From: JBNLAN01 sp050302175
GTDB lineage: Bacteria > Pseudomonadota > Zetaproteobacteria > Mariprofundales > Mariprofundaceae
Reading direction: 5' to 3'
Length of the DNA stretch: 64,000 nucleotides
NCBI GenBank assembly: GCA_050302175.1
Contig: JBNLAN010000011.1
Location: 22,589-86,588, forward strand
Position 1 is the first letter of the stretch; the number at the start of each line of letters is the position of its first letter. Both the position numbers and the translations under genes were made by a program. This document shows positions 43,932-52,332 of this stretch, in pieces. The notes under the pieces are model-generated. The model did not search any database. It saw nothing but the letters and a program-made list of their open reading frames with translations, and was not told the DNA's origin.

Positions 43932-45191
43932 CTAAACATGCCCAAGCGAATCGATGATCGGCTGTCTGGCCGCCCGTCGCGCCGGCATAAATGCAGCCAA
44001 TGAACCCACCACACACATCAGGACGATAGTAAAAAGGATTCGGTCACTATCCAGATCGATCAACAGCGGCACCTCGCCAGCACTATCGGGTGGCGTGTAA
44101 GAAATGCCGATCGTATTGATCGTCCAACGCACGCTCAGCGTAATCGCCAACCCAGACGCGCAACCAATCAAGGTGAGCAATAGCGATTCCATTGTAAAGA
44201 GCTTCACCACACCGAAACGCTTCAGACCAATGGCCCGCAACGTACCAATTTCGCGGGTGCGCTCGATAACGGTCATGCCCATCGAGTTAGCCACGCTCAT
44301 CACCACTACGGTAAGCACGATCATGAAGATAAAGCCGAAGATCATATCGAACATATTGTGCACTTGCCGGTAGAAATTGGAGAGCTCTTGCCAGGTTTGG
44401 ATTTCGACGTCGTAACCGGCTGCATTCAGCTTTTCCTGCAGAAGTTTGCGCATCGGCTCGGTCTGCGCCACATCATCGAGCAACACGGTCAGCCGATCCG
44501 CCGCACCCGGAGTATCGTAGAGCTGCTGAGCCAGCTCCAGATTCAGATAGGCGAATTTATCGTTACTACCGGCACTGCCGGTGTTGAATGTATCGCCCAG
44601 CACAATATCCAGCGCATTCACCTGCCCGGTCAAGGTATTGGAGAGAAGTGGCGCGGTATCTCCGATCTTCAGATGCAGCATCTCCGCAAGCCCGGAACTG
44701 AGCAGTGCCACTTCCGGACGCGCCGAGTCGAGTGCTTTGAATGCATCATCGTATATGCCAAGCTCTTTTTCCTCTTCGGTCAACAATCCCTTTTGCAAGG
44801 TTTGCATTGCTGCAGCTCCAATACCCTCGGCAATGAAGATGGTACTGGCGCGGCCATTGCTCACAAGCCCGGAGAGCGCCAGTCGTGGTGCTACCAGACT
44901 GACATGTGGCTCCCCTTCCAGCAGGGCACTGATCGCTTCAACCTCGTCGCCGCGCAACAGATAACGCTCGGGATCAAGCTTGCCTTCCGTGCTCATACCT
45001 CGCCTGGAAACGGTGAGATGCCCCAGCATCTCACCGTGAATCGACTGACGGGAAAGTCCGTCGTAAATGTTGTGGGTGTAGCCGGCAAACAGGCAAATCG
45101 CGGCAAAACCAAGTGCTATCGCCAACAGTGTAACCAGTGAGCGGCGGCGGTTGCGCATGAGACCGCGCAGGGCCAGTTTCGTCGTATTCAT
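43932..45191 (-). CDS. ABC transporter permease (MacB/LolCE-like)
   Basis: 419 residues. One N-terminal membrane helix, a large periplasmic domain (about 45-270) and three C-terminal helices (FtsX-like domain, VMSVANSMGMTVIERTREIGTLRAIGL coupling motif). This topology is that of mechanotransmission ABC proteins such as LolCE and MacB, which move lipoproteins or other periplasmic cargo rather than import nutrients. Start overlaps the ATPase gene by 4 bp. Confidence 0.92.
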   Translation of the reverse strand: MNTTKLALRGLMRNRRRSLVTLLAIALGFAAICLFAGYTHNIYDGLSRQSIHGEMLGHLTVSRRGMSTEGKLDPERYLLRGDEVEAISALLEGEPHVSLVAPRLALSGLVSNGRASTIFIAEGIGAAAMQTLQKGLLTEEEKELGIYDDAFKALDSARPEVALLSSGLAEMLHLKIGDTAPLLSNTLTGQVNALDIVLGDTFNTGSAGSNDKFAYLNLELAQQLYDTPGAADRLTVLLDDVAQTEPMRKLLQEKLNAAGYDVEIQTWQELSNFYRQVHNMFDMIFGFIFMIVLTVVVMSVANSMGMTVIERTREIGTLRAIGLKRFGVVKLFTMESLLLTLIGCASGLAITLSVRWTINTIGISYTPPDSAGEVPLLIDLDSDRILFTIVLMCVVGSLAAFMPARRAARQPIIDSLGHV

Positions 45192-45895
45192 TGCATCACC
45201 TCGTCGCTTTCGATACTGCCATCGCGCAAATGAACCTTGCGATCCACATGATCGAGCAGTCTTGGGTCATGAGTGGTAAACACGAATGTCGCTTTGTGCG
45301 AATGGTTCATTTCACGCATCAGCTCGACCACCATGCGGCTGTTTTCTGAGTCGAGATTCGCGGTCGGCTCGTCGGCAATGACCAGTTTCGGACGAACCAC
45401 CAGCGCGCGGGCAATGGCAACGCGCTGGCGCTGACCGCCGGAAAGCTTGTCGGGACGCGAACCCATGAACCGCTCCAACCCGACATCGACCAGTGCGGCA
45501 GCAGCCCGTGTGCGGGCCTCGTGCTCCGCCACCCCCTGGATCTGCAATGGCAACATGACGTTCTCCAGCGCCGATAGCACCGGAACCAGGTTAAAGCTTT
45601 GGAAAATGAAACCGATGGTCTGGCTACGAAAATCGGTCAGCGCATCATCGTTCAGACGATGCGTTTCCTGCCCGTCGAACATCACCTCCCCTGAGGTCGG
45701 CGCGTCGATGAGTCCGATGATATTCATCAGCGTCGACTTACCGCTGCCCGACGGCCCCCACACGGCAAGAAACTCGCCGGCATGGATATCCAGCGACAAA
45801 TCGCTCAGCGCATCGATAGTAGTTTGTCCCAGCATGAAGCGGCGATTGATATTGCGCAGCTTGAGAATGGGCTGATGCTCGGTGTTATCACTCAT
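45188..45895 (-). CDS. ABC transporter ATPase (LolD/MacB-like)
   Basis: 235 residues. Walker A GPSGSGKST, Q-loop FIFQSFNLVPVLSALENV, signature LSGGQRQRVAIARAL, Walker B LVIADEPTANLD and switch His in FTTHDP. LPxxx-type loop residues fit the LolD/MacB class. Partner of the permease immediately downstream. Confidence 0.95.
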   Translation of the reverse strand: MSDNTEHQPILKLRNINRRFMLGQTTIDALSDLSLDIHAGEFLAVWGPSGSGKSTLMNIIGLIDAPTSGEVMFDGQETHRLNDDALTDFRSQTIGFIFQSFNLVPVLSALENVMLPLQIQGVAEHEARTRAAAALVDVGLERFMGSRPDKLSGGQRQRVAIARALVVRPKLVIADEPTANLDSENSRMVVELMREMNHSHKATFVFTTHDPRLLDHVDRKVHLRDGSIESDEVMQ

Positions 45896-45950
45896 ACTTC
45901 ACCTCGTGCAATAAAATTAATGTCGACATCGGAGACGCTGTAGAGCACCG

Positions 45951-47090
45951 TCAAAACGCCTCGCGGACATTGACAATGATCCCAATGCCTTTATCCACAT
46001 AGGCAACATCGCCACGGAGATTAAACCGCTGACTCGGATTCAGGGCATAGCGGAAACCGGCACCAACACTGGTGATAAAGCGACTCATATTCATTGCGCT
46101 CAAAGTCGGTGCGACCTGGGCGGCTTCCGCAAAAACGGTGCCGGAAAACTTCCCGTGAATCGGAAACCGGTATTCGGATTGCAAAGCCAGCATATCCCTA
46201 TCCTTGTAGCGCCCATTCTCTATGCCGCGCAATACCAGAGTGCCATCGGGAGATGGCAGATGATAAAAAGGGACGTCTCCGCTCGAGCGTCGCAAGGTAG
46301 CCGCAAATGCCATAACCGAATCTGTCACCCATGATGTTTGTTGATAATAGCGCACATCCCAGTTCTGAAGCCTGAAATTCAAGTCGCTTCCCAGTCGGGT
46401 CGCGTATTTCACATAGCGATACTTGATAACGGCCCCCTTGCTGGGTGAATTGGTATTGTCACGGGTGTCGTAGCCGCCCTCCAACCCCAAGCCGACATAG
46501 CTCCCGCCGTGTGCGCCGGGGATGTTCCCGGCTTGCAACATGCCACCGGGCACCACCGTCATCTTGTTGACGTCCTCGTATACCCCCAGGAGATCCAACA
46601 CGATCGAATCGGTGATTCGTCGCTCCAGCGTCAGACTGCCTGCCAGATTGGATGATTTGTATTTTTCTGCCGTCGCGGGCGAATCGTTTCCGATCGCGTA
46701 ATAGTTTGCCTCCCAAACGTTGTATCCCAGCATCATATTTAGCCGATAGTGGCCGGAATCGAAGAAAATGTTCGGCGAAACCTGCACACCGTACTGCTTT
46801 TTCGTTGTCCCGAAGGCCATGACGTCGATAGTCGACGCCTGCTGCCCCGGCTCCTCGACCGGAAAGAAGTAGAAAAGCATGCCGCCCAGCATCTGCCCGG
46901 TTTCCGGACTGCTCGCGATAACCGGAAAAGCAGCCCAGCGCTGTTGATCGTTCGGCATCGCTGCATCCGTTGTGGACTGAGTCGTCGCGGACTGCCCGGA
47001 AGCCTCCGCTGCACAGGCTGGCGATGCCGACATGAGCAACAGTGCCGTTGCAAGCAGAGTTCGATACATGTTTTTAAGTTTCATATTCAT
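45951..47090 (-). CDS. BamA/TamA-family outer-membrane barrel protein
   Basis: 379 residues. After a signal peptide (cleavage after ACAA) and a Ser/Thr/Gln-rich linker the protein is a barrel related to the C-terminal domain of Omp85 proteins: FPVIASSPETGQMLGGMLFYFF, GGYDTRDNTNSPSKGAVIKYRY, DGTLVLRGIENGRYKDRDM (the conserved RG-x-x-x-GRY element) and FAEAAQVAP. No POTRA domains are evident, so it is a short member. The gene starts inside the stop codon of the DUF2141 gene. Role in secretion or lipoprotein surface exposure is possible but unproven. Confidence 0.85.
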   Translation of the reverse strand: MNMKLKNMYRTLLATALLLMSASPACAAEASGQSATTQSTTDAAMPNDQQRWAAFPVIASSPETGQMLGGMLFYFFPVEEPGQQASTIDVMAFGTTKKQYGVQVSPNIFFDSGHYRLNMMLGYNVWEANYYAIGNDSPATAEKYKSSNLAGSLTLERRITDSIVLDLLGVYEDVNKMTVVPGGMLQAGNIPGAHGGSYVGLGLEGGYDTRDNTNSPSKGAVIKYRYVKYATRLGSDLNFRLQNWDVRYYQQTSWVTDSVMAFAATLRRSSGDVPFYHLPSPDGTLVLRGIENGRYKDRDMLALQSEYRFPIHGKFSGTVFAEAAQVAPTLSAMNMSRFITSVGAGFRYALNPSQRFNLRGDVAYVDKGIGIIVNVREAF

Positions 47091-47500
47091 TGCAGACGGA
47101 TGAACTGGCTGGCCAGGTCGCCATCGAGTTCGAACAACGCCTCAGCATAATCCGGCGGACCGAATGTGCCGCGAGCATTATTGGAAAAGCCGTAAGCTTC
47201 CGTCGGTTTACCGAAGAAATTCCTATCCTGCTTACCGTTGCGGTTGGCATCGACATACGCCGAAACCGTATATTTGCCATTCGGCACATCAGGGATAACT
47301 ACATTCACGCTATCCGCCTCCGCTGTCACAATGGCAGACTTGAAAAACTGATTTTCGGAACCGAACTGCTCCGGAGCGTTGTAGAGTGCGACCCGTACAA
47401 TGTGCCCGGCAATACCTTCGCCGTGCAATTCGAGTCTGATTTCACCTGCCTGCACAGAAGGTGCTATCAGGAAAACAATCAACATAACCCAGTGTTTCAT
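47087..47500 (-). CDS. DUF2141 secreted protein
   Basis: 137 residues: signal peptide (MKHWVMLIVFLIAPSVQA) and a DUF2141 domain (IRLELHGEGIAGHIVRVALYN, VPNGKYTVSAYVDANRNGKQD, PTEAYGFSNNARGTFGPPDY). The D-x-N-x-N-G-x-x-D element looks like a calcium-binding loop. It is the first gene of the eight-gene operon; the ATG at 47500 follows AGGAGTCAGG. It is a plausible cargo or accessory of the transport system encoded behind it. Confidence 0.88.
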   Translation of the reverse strand: MKHWVMLIVFLIAPSVQAGEIRLELHGEGIAGHIVRVALYNAPEQFGSENQFFKSAIVTAEADSVNVVIPDVPNGKYTVSAYVDANRNGKQDRNFFGKPTEAYGFSNNARGTFGPPDYAEALFELDGDLASQFIRLQ

Positions 47501-47680
47501 CAACCTGACTCCTTTCGCATATATAAGATGAGCCGTAACATAGATCTTTCCTGACAACAGATGAAAGCGGCATGCGACGAAACGTTGATTTAAGGGTGTG
47601 AAATGCATGTCGGACAAGCCGATCAACATGAACTTGCGCAACAGTGCCTGTTTTCTGATAGACTGCCGCCATCCTGCAAG

Positions 47681-47755
47681 GCTCCCATCGTCTAGCGGTT
47701 AGGACGCTGCCCTCTCACGGCGGAAACAGGGGTTCGATTCCCCTTGGGAGTACCA
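47681..47755 (+). tRNA. tRNA-Glu (anticodon CTC)
   Basis: 75 nt including encoded CCA. Acceptor GCTCCCA pairs with TGGGAGT, D-loop TAGCGGTTAGGAC, anticodon CTC in CCCTCTCACGG, T-arm GGGGTTCGATTCCCC. Matches the standard bacterial tRNA-Glu almost throughout. Confidence 0.96.
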
Positions 47756-47756
47756 G

Positions 47757-47987
47757 TTACGCTACTGTTAGTATCAACGTTAGAGCCAGGATAACAGACA
47801 CCATAAACAAGCTCGCGGCTAATCGAACCCACCACATTCCTTTTGTAGTAACTTTATTACTAAGAGCAGGATCCCATGGCATCATGTACATGCCACCACC
47901 ATTAGCCCACCCCACAACAATCAGAATGACAAAACAAAGTAACAAACAGATGATTGATAGCGTGCCTATTACCTCTGTCCAGACCAC
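47757..47987 (-). CDS. small two-helix membrane protein, function unknown
   Basis: 76 residues from a GTG at 47987 with GGAGG five bases before it. Two membrane helices (about 8-27 and 52-75) are joined by a loop containing GGGMYMMPWDPALSNKVTTKGMWW. No family is recognised. Richer in A and T than its neighbours. The stop codon lies two bases after the convergent tRNA-Glu CCA end, so insertion next to the tRNA is conceivable, but I found no duplicated tRNA end. Confidence 0.6.
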   Translation of the reverse strand: MVWTEVIGTLSIICLLLCFVILIVVGWANGGGMYMMPWDPALSNKVTTKGMWWVRLAASLFMVSVILALTLILTVA

Positions 47988-48101
47988 GTATACCTCCGCT
48001 TACTTCTCCTTTTCGATAATATACAGCCCTTACAGGTATAAGCATCCTTCTCTTATATGCATAAGCTGCGTTTGAACTGATAAGCAGTTAGCCTGCGCCG
48101 C

Positions 48102-49283
48102 ATGCAGAAACTCCTGATCCATTATGGCGAACTCTCACTCAAAGGCGGCAACCGCCGTGAGTTCGAGCGCCAGCTCGCACGCAACCTCAAACAGCTGCTG
48201 AAAACAAAAAGCGTTACTCGACAATACGGCCGCATGCTGCTGGAGGTGGAGAGTGCCGATGAGATGATGCTTGCGCGGCTTGCGCTCATGCCCGGTATTC
48301 GCAATTTTTCCCCGGTTCACATCTGCAACCCCGAATACGACGCGATTCGTATGCTCGCTGAAGAGGCAGTGCTTGCGGCCACCAACAATGCGCCCGAAGG
48401 CACCAGCTTTAAGGTGGAGACGAAGCGCTCCAACAAGCGCTTCCCGCTCACCTCGCCCGAGATGAACAGCAAACTCGGTGGCGATCTGGCGGAAAAATTC
48501 AATCTGAAAGTAAAACTCGACCACCCTGAACTCACCATCTTCGTGGAGATTTCGGCAGACGAAGCCTTCGTCTACTCCGACAAGCGCAGCGGCATCGGCG
48601 GGCTTCCCGTCGGCTCGGCCGGGCAGGGAGTCGTACTTTTATCCGGCGGCATCGATTCGCCGGTCGCCGCCTTCTCGATGATGAAACGCGGCATGGAGTG
48701 CACGCTGGTGCACTGCTACAACAGCACCATCAATCGCGATTTCGCCAAAATTCGCGATCTCGCCAAACAACTTTCCCTGTATCAGCCGCACGTACGCCTG
48801 CTTTTAGTCGATCTTGAGGAGTTCCAGCGCCATGCCATCGCCATCGTGCCGGCGCGCTACCGTATGATCATCTACAAACGGCAGATGATCCGCGTGGCCG
48901 CACGTGCTGCTGCCGAATTCGAAGGGCAGGCGCTGGTGACCGGCGACTCCCTGGGACAAGTAGCCAGCCAGACACTGGCCAATATCAACGCCATTTATGA
49001 TGCGAGCGAGCTGCCGCTGCTCGCGCCGCTGATCGCTTTCGACAAAGAGGAGATTATTGCACTCGGCCGCCGCATCGGCACGTACGACATCTCCATCGAA
49101 GAGTATTGCGATATCTGCTCCTACCTGATCGCCAAGAGCCCGGAAACCAGTGGCAAACGCAGTGAAGTGGCCAAACTGGAAGCACAACTCCCCATCGATA
49201 CACTGAAAAGCCCCGCCCGCATGGAGATATTTTTCGCAGGCCAATCCAAGCAACTGAAGAACCCGGTGGAACTGAACCTTTAA
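48102..49283 (+). CDS. thiI: tRNA 4-thiouridine synthase (ThiI)
   Basis: 393 residues: ferredoxin-like and THUMP domains (about 1-165) and a PP-loop ATPase domain with LLSGGIDSPVAAF (about 180-192). The C-terminal CDICSYLIAKSPET keeps a conserved Cys pair. The rhodanese domain of the E. coli enzyme is absent, as in many bacteria, so a separate sulfur donor is needed. ThiI sulfurates U8 of tRNA and in some species helps make the thiazole of thiamine. Followed by the argH operon. Confidence 0.95.
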   Translation: MQKLLIHYGELSLKGGNRREFERQLARNLKQLLKTKSVTRQYGRMLLEVESADEMMLARLALMPGIRNFSPVHICNPEYDAIRMLAEEAVLAATNNAPEGTSFKVETKRSNKRFPLTSPEMNSKLGGDLAEKFNLKVKLDHPELTIFVEISADEAFVYSDKRSGIGGLPVGSAGQGVVLLSGGIDSPVAAFSMMKRGMECTLVHCYNSTINRDFAKIRDLAKQLSLYQPHVRLLLVDLEEFQRHAIAIVPARYRMIIYKRQMIRVAARAAAEFEGQALVTGDSLGQVASQTLANINAIYDASELPLLAPLIAFDKEEIIALGRRIGTYDISIEEYCDICSYLIAKSPETSGKRSEVAKLEAQLPIDTLKSPARMEIFFAGQSKQLKNPVELNL

Positions 49284-49355
49284 TCCACACCGCTTTTGCT
49301 TAAGAGACCTTACGGCTATAGTTGCCGGACTCTTCAGGACAAGGAGCGTAAGGCC

Positions 49356-50744
49356 ATGTCTGACAAACCCTGGGGCGGCCGCTTTGATGCCCCCACCGAC
49401 GAATTCGTCGAACAGTTCAACGCATCCGTGGATGTGGACTCGCGCATGTATGCTGAAGACATCGCAGGCTCCAAGGCGCATGCCCGCATGCTCAACAAAC
49501 AGGGCATCCTCTCCGAGACCGACCTGAACGATATCCTTGCCGGACTGGACGAAATCGGAGCTGAGATCGAGGCGGGGCATTTCAGCTTTTCAATTGCTCT
49601 CGAAGATGTGCACATGAATATCGAGAAGCGGCTCACCGATCGCATCGGGGATGCGGGCAAACGGCTGCACACCGCACGTAGCCGCAACGACCAGGTCGCC
49701 ACTGATGTGCGCCTCTACCTGCGCAGCCGCAGCGACAATATCCTCTCCCGCATCCGCAAGCTGCAGAGCGTGTTGGTGGAGCTCGCCGCCAGCCATGCCG
49801 ATACCATCATGCCGGGCTTCACCCACCTGCAGACCGCGCAACCGGTAACTCTCGGCCACCACCTGCTTGCCTATGTGGAGATGCTGGAGCGCGATGCCGG
49901 CCGCTTTCTTGATGCACGGGCACGCATGAACCTCTGTCCGCTGGGCTCCGCGGCACTGGCCGGAACCACCTTCGACATCGATCGCGAGGCCACTGCAAAA
50001 GAACTCGGCTTCGATGGCCCCACCCGCAATTCGCTCGATGCCGTCTCCGACCGCGACTTTATTATGGAGCTGCTGGCGGCGGCTTCCATTTCTGCTATTC
50101 ACCTCTCAAGGCTTTCCGAGGAACTGATCCTGTGGATGAGTGCGCAATTTCAGTTCATAGAACTCCCCGATGCCTTCTGCACCGGCAGCTCCATCATGCC
50201 GCAAAAGAAAAACCCGGACATGCCGGAGTTGGTGCGCGGTAAAACGGGGCGCATCATCGGCGGTCTCGTTGCCATGCTCACTGTCGTAAAATCGCTGCCG
50301 CTGGCCTACAACAAGGATATGCAGGAAGACAAGCACGCCATCTTTGACAGCCTCGATCAACTCGAGGGCTGCCTGCGTGTCTTCACCGATATGCTTCCCT
50401 GCATGCAGGTGAGCAAAGAGATTCTGCACAAAGCCGCAAGCTCCGGTTTCGCGGTTGCTACAGACCTTGCCGACGAATTGGTGCGTGCCGGAGTACCGTT
50501 TCGCGATGCGCATGAAATCGTCGGCAAATCGGTCGCGCTCTGCATCAAGGCGAATAAAGAGTTGCATGAAATGACAGCGAACGAGTGCCAGGGTATCGAT
50601 ACACGTCTCTCAGCGGAAATGGTGCAGCAGCTATCGGTAGAGGCATGTGTGGCGGCCCGCAACCATATCGGCGGCACCGCACCCGAACAGGTGAAGAGCC
50701 AGTGCCGCTGGTGGAACAAGAAACTGGAGAACACCGATGCGTAA
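49356..50744 (+). CDS. argH: argininosuccinate lyase
   Basis: 462 residues of the fumarase/aspartase superfamily. MSDKPWGGRFDAPTDEFVEQFNASVDVD is a typical N-terminus; the signature loop GSSIMPQKKNPDMPELVRGK carries the catalytic Ser. It splits argininosuccinate into arginine and fumarate. I use the ATG at 49356 (GGAG upstream); the longer frame to 49296 is not conserved. Its 3' end overlaps the following lipoprotein gene by 8 bp. Confidence 0.97.
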   Translation: MSDKPWGGRFDAPTDEFVEQFNASVDVDSRMYAEDIAGSKAHARMLNKQGILSETDLNDILAGLDEIGAEIEAGHFSFSIALEDVHMNIEKRLTDRIGDAGKRLHTARSRNDQVATDVRLYLRSRSDNILSRIRKLQSVLVELAASHADTIMPGFTHLQTAQPVTLGHHLLAYVEMLERDAGRFLDARARMNLCPLGSAALAGTTFDIDREATAKELGFDGPTRNSLDAVSDRDFIMELLAAASISAIHLSRLSEELILWMSAQFQFIELPDAFCTGSSIMPQKKNPDMPELVRGKTGRIIGGLVAMLTVVKSLPLAYNKDMQEDKHAIFDSLDQLEGCLRVFTDMLPCMQVSKEILHKAASSGFAVATDLADELVRAGVPFRDAHEIVGKSVALCIKANKELHEMTANECQGIDTRLSAEMVQQLSVEACVAARNHIGGTAPEQVKSQCRWWNKKLENTDA

Positions 50745-51153
50745 ACTGCTTTTGATTCTGTCTCTGCTGCTGGCCTTTACCGCCTGTGGCCGCAAAGAAG
50801 CACCTCAACCTGTCGTCGTCGAAGACATGGGGCCACCGAAAATCGTGGCGCTCAGCCACCAGCAAAACGGCAATATCATCTCCCTGGATTTCACGCTGCA
50901 GGGCGGCAAGGGCGGGATCGGTTATCAGATTCAGCGTGCCGAGATGGATCCTTATTGCAAATGCCCCGGCATGTGGCGCACGTACTTCGAGCAACCGACA
51001 CTTGCTTCCCAACAGGGTAAAGCCATGAGCCATCTGCTTCCCTTGAAAAAGGTCGATGTGGAATTCGCTTTCCGCATTCGTGCCGTGGATGCCATCGGCC
51101 GCCTGGGCTCGTGGAGCGAAACGATTACCGGTATCTACAGGAAACCTGAATGA
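50737..51153 (+). CDS. lipoprotein with fibronectin type III-like domain
   Basis: 138 residues. Lipoprotein signal peptide MRKLLLILSLLLAFTAC (Cys at 17) followed by GRKEAPQ and a beta-sandwich-like domain (IVALSHQQNGNIISLDFTL, IGYQIQRAEMDPYCKC, VEFAFRIRAVDAIGRLGSWSE) of fibronectin III character. Small lipoproteins with a CGxKxP start (LptM/YifL) are commonly encoded beside lysA or dapF; this protein has that start and that neighbourhood but is longer. It overlaps argH and dapC by 8 and 4 bp, so it is firmly part of the operon. Confidence 0.8.
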   Translation: MRKLLLILSLLLAFTACGRKEAPQPVVVEDMGPPKIVALSHQQNGNIISLDFTLQGGKGGIGYQIQRAEMDPYCKCPGMWRTYFEQPTLASQQGKAMSHLLPLKKVDVEFAFRIRAVDAIGRLGSWSETITGIYRKPE

Positions 51154-52328
51154 GGCAATCCCGGCTGCAGCAGCTCGGGGCATATCCATTCGAGCGGCTG
51201 ACAACATTGCTGAAGGATGTAACGCCAAACCCGGAGCTTTCGCCCATCGATGCCGGTGCAGGTGAACCGCGCCTGCCACTGCCCGATTTCGTCGAACCAG
51301 CATTAAAGGCCAACCTTGGCGGCTTCTCCAAATACCCGAGCACACGCGGTGGCGATGCGTTACGTACCGCGATTGCCGACTGGCTGATCCGCCGCTACGG
51401 CCTTACGAACGTGGACCCCGCAACGCAGGTACTCTCTGCCAACGGCACGCGCGAGGCGCTGTTTGCCGTGGCGCATGCACTGATCGACCCGGAGGCGCCG
51501 AAAAAACCCTACGTGATGATGCCAAACCCGATGTACCAGATTTATTTTGGCGCCGCGATCACCGCCGGCGGCATCCCGTATCTGCTCTCCTGCACCAAAA
51601 AAAACAGCTTCGCACCAAAGCTTGATGACGTGCCTGATAAAGTATGGGCCAATACCGCGCTGGTTTATGTCTGCTCGCCAAGCAACCCGACCGGCTGGGT
51701 GGCCGATGCGACCTATTTCACGAAGCTTTTGGAGCTTGCCGATAAACACGACTTCGCCATCGTCTCCGATGAGTGCTACTCCGAGATCTATCCCGACACT
51801 CCGCCTCTGGGACTGCTGGAGGTGGCCGAAAAGCTGGGGCGCAAAGACTTCGCCCGTTGTCTGGTAATGAACTCGCTCTCCAAGCGCTCAGCGCTTCCGG
51901 GACTCCGTTCCGGCTTCATTGCTGGTGATGCCAAACTGATCGCGCAGTTTGCAAAACTGCGCAGCTACACCGGGCCGGCCACACCAATCCCGCTGCAGAT
52001 GGTGGCCGCAGCAGCCTGGAGCGATTCGGCGCACGTGGCAGCCAACCTCTCCGTCTATCGCCAGAGTATTCATGCCTTTTTCGAGAGCTATGGCAAAGGC
52101 GAGCCGCCTGCAGCCTCATTTTTTCTCTGGCTGGAAGTGGAGGACGACGAGAAGTTTGCAAAGGCGGCCTTTGAGCAGCAGGCCGTCACCGTGCTGCCGG
52201 GCTCGTATTTAAGCTGTGAGGACCACAACGGCATTGATCCCGGCAAAGGATACATCCGCGCCGCCCTTATTGATGGCCAAAAAAAAGCCGCCGAACTTGC
52301 TCACAGGCTCAAAGCGGTCAGACTTTAG
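51150..52328 (+). CDS. dapC: succinyldiaminopimelate transaminase
   Basis: 392 residues of the class I aminotransferase fold. Motifs: YPSTRGGDALRTAIADWL, NPMYQIYFGAA, VCSPSNPTG, SDECYSEIY and PLP Lys in NSLSKRSALPGLRSGF. The SLSKRS version with RSGF is typical of proteobacterial DapC. It makes N-succinyl-LL-diaminopimelate, the step after DapD in the succinylase route of lysine and peptidoglycan synthesis; dapD lies 5 kb downstream. Start overlaps the lipoprotein gene stop (ATGA). Confidence 0.93.
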   Translation: MRQSRLQQLGAYPFERLTTLLKDVTPNPELSPIDAGAGEPRLPLPDFVEPALKANLGGFSKYPSTRGGDALRTAIADWLIRRYGLTNVDPATQVLSANGTREALFAVAHALIDPEAPKKPYVMMPNPMYQIYFGAAITAGGIPYLLSCTKKNSFAPKLDDVPDKVWANTALVYVCSPSNPTGWVADATYFTKLLELADKHDFAIVSDECYSEIYPDTPPLGLLEVAEKLGRKDFARCLVMNSLSKRSALPGLRSGFIAGDAKLIAQFAKLRSYTGPATPIPLQMVAAAAWSDSAHVAANLSVYRQSIHAFFESYGKGEPPAASFFLWLEVEDDEKFAKAAFEQQAVTVLPGSYLSCEDHNGIDPGKGYIRAALIDGQKKAAELAHRLKAVRL

Positions 52329-52332
52329 CCCC

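Noticed and set aside
47576..47586. AlgR-like AACGTTTCGTC upstream of the DUF2141 operon
   Set aside because: A single imperfect half site without the second direct repeat expected for LytTR proteins; kept only as a remark.
47757..48101. Possible tRNA-targeted island next to tRNA-Glu
   Set aside because: No repeated tRNA 3' end and no integrase; only one small ORF is present.
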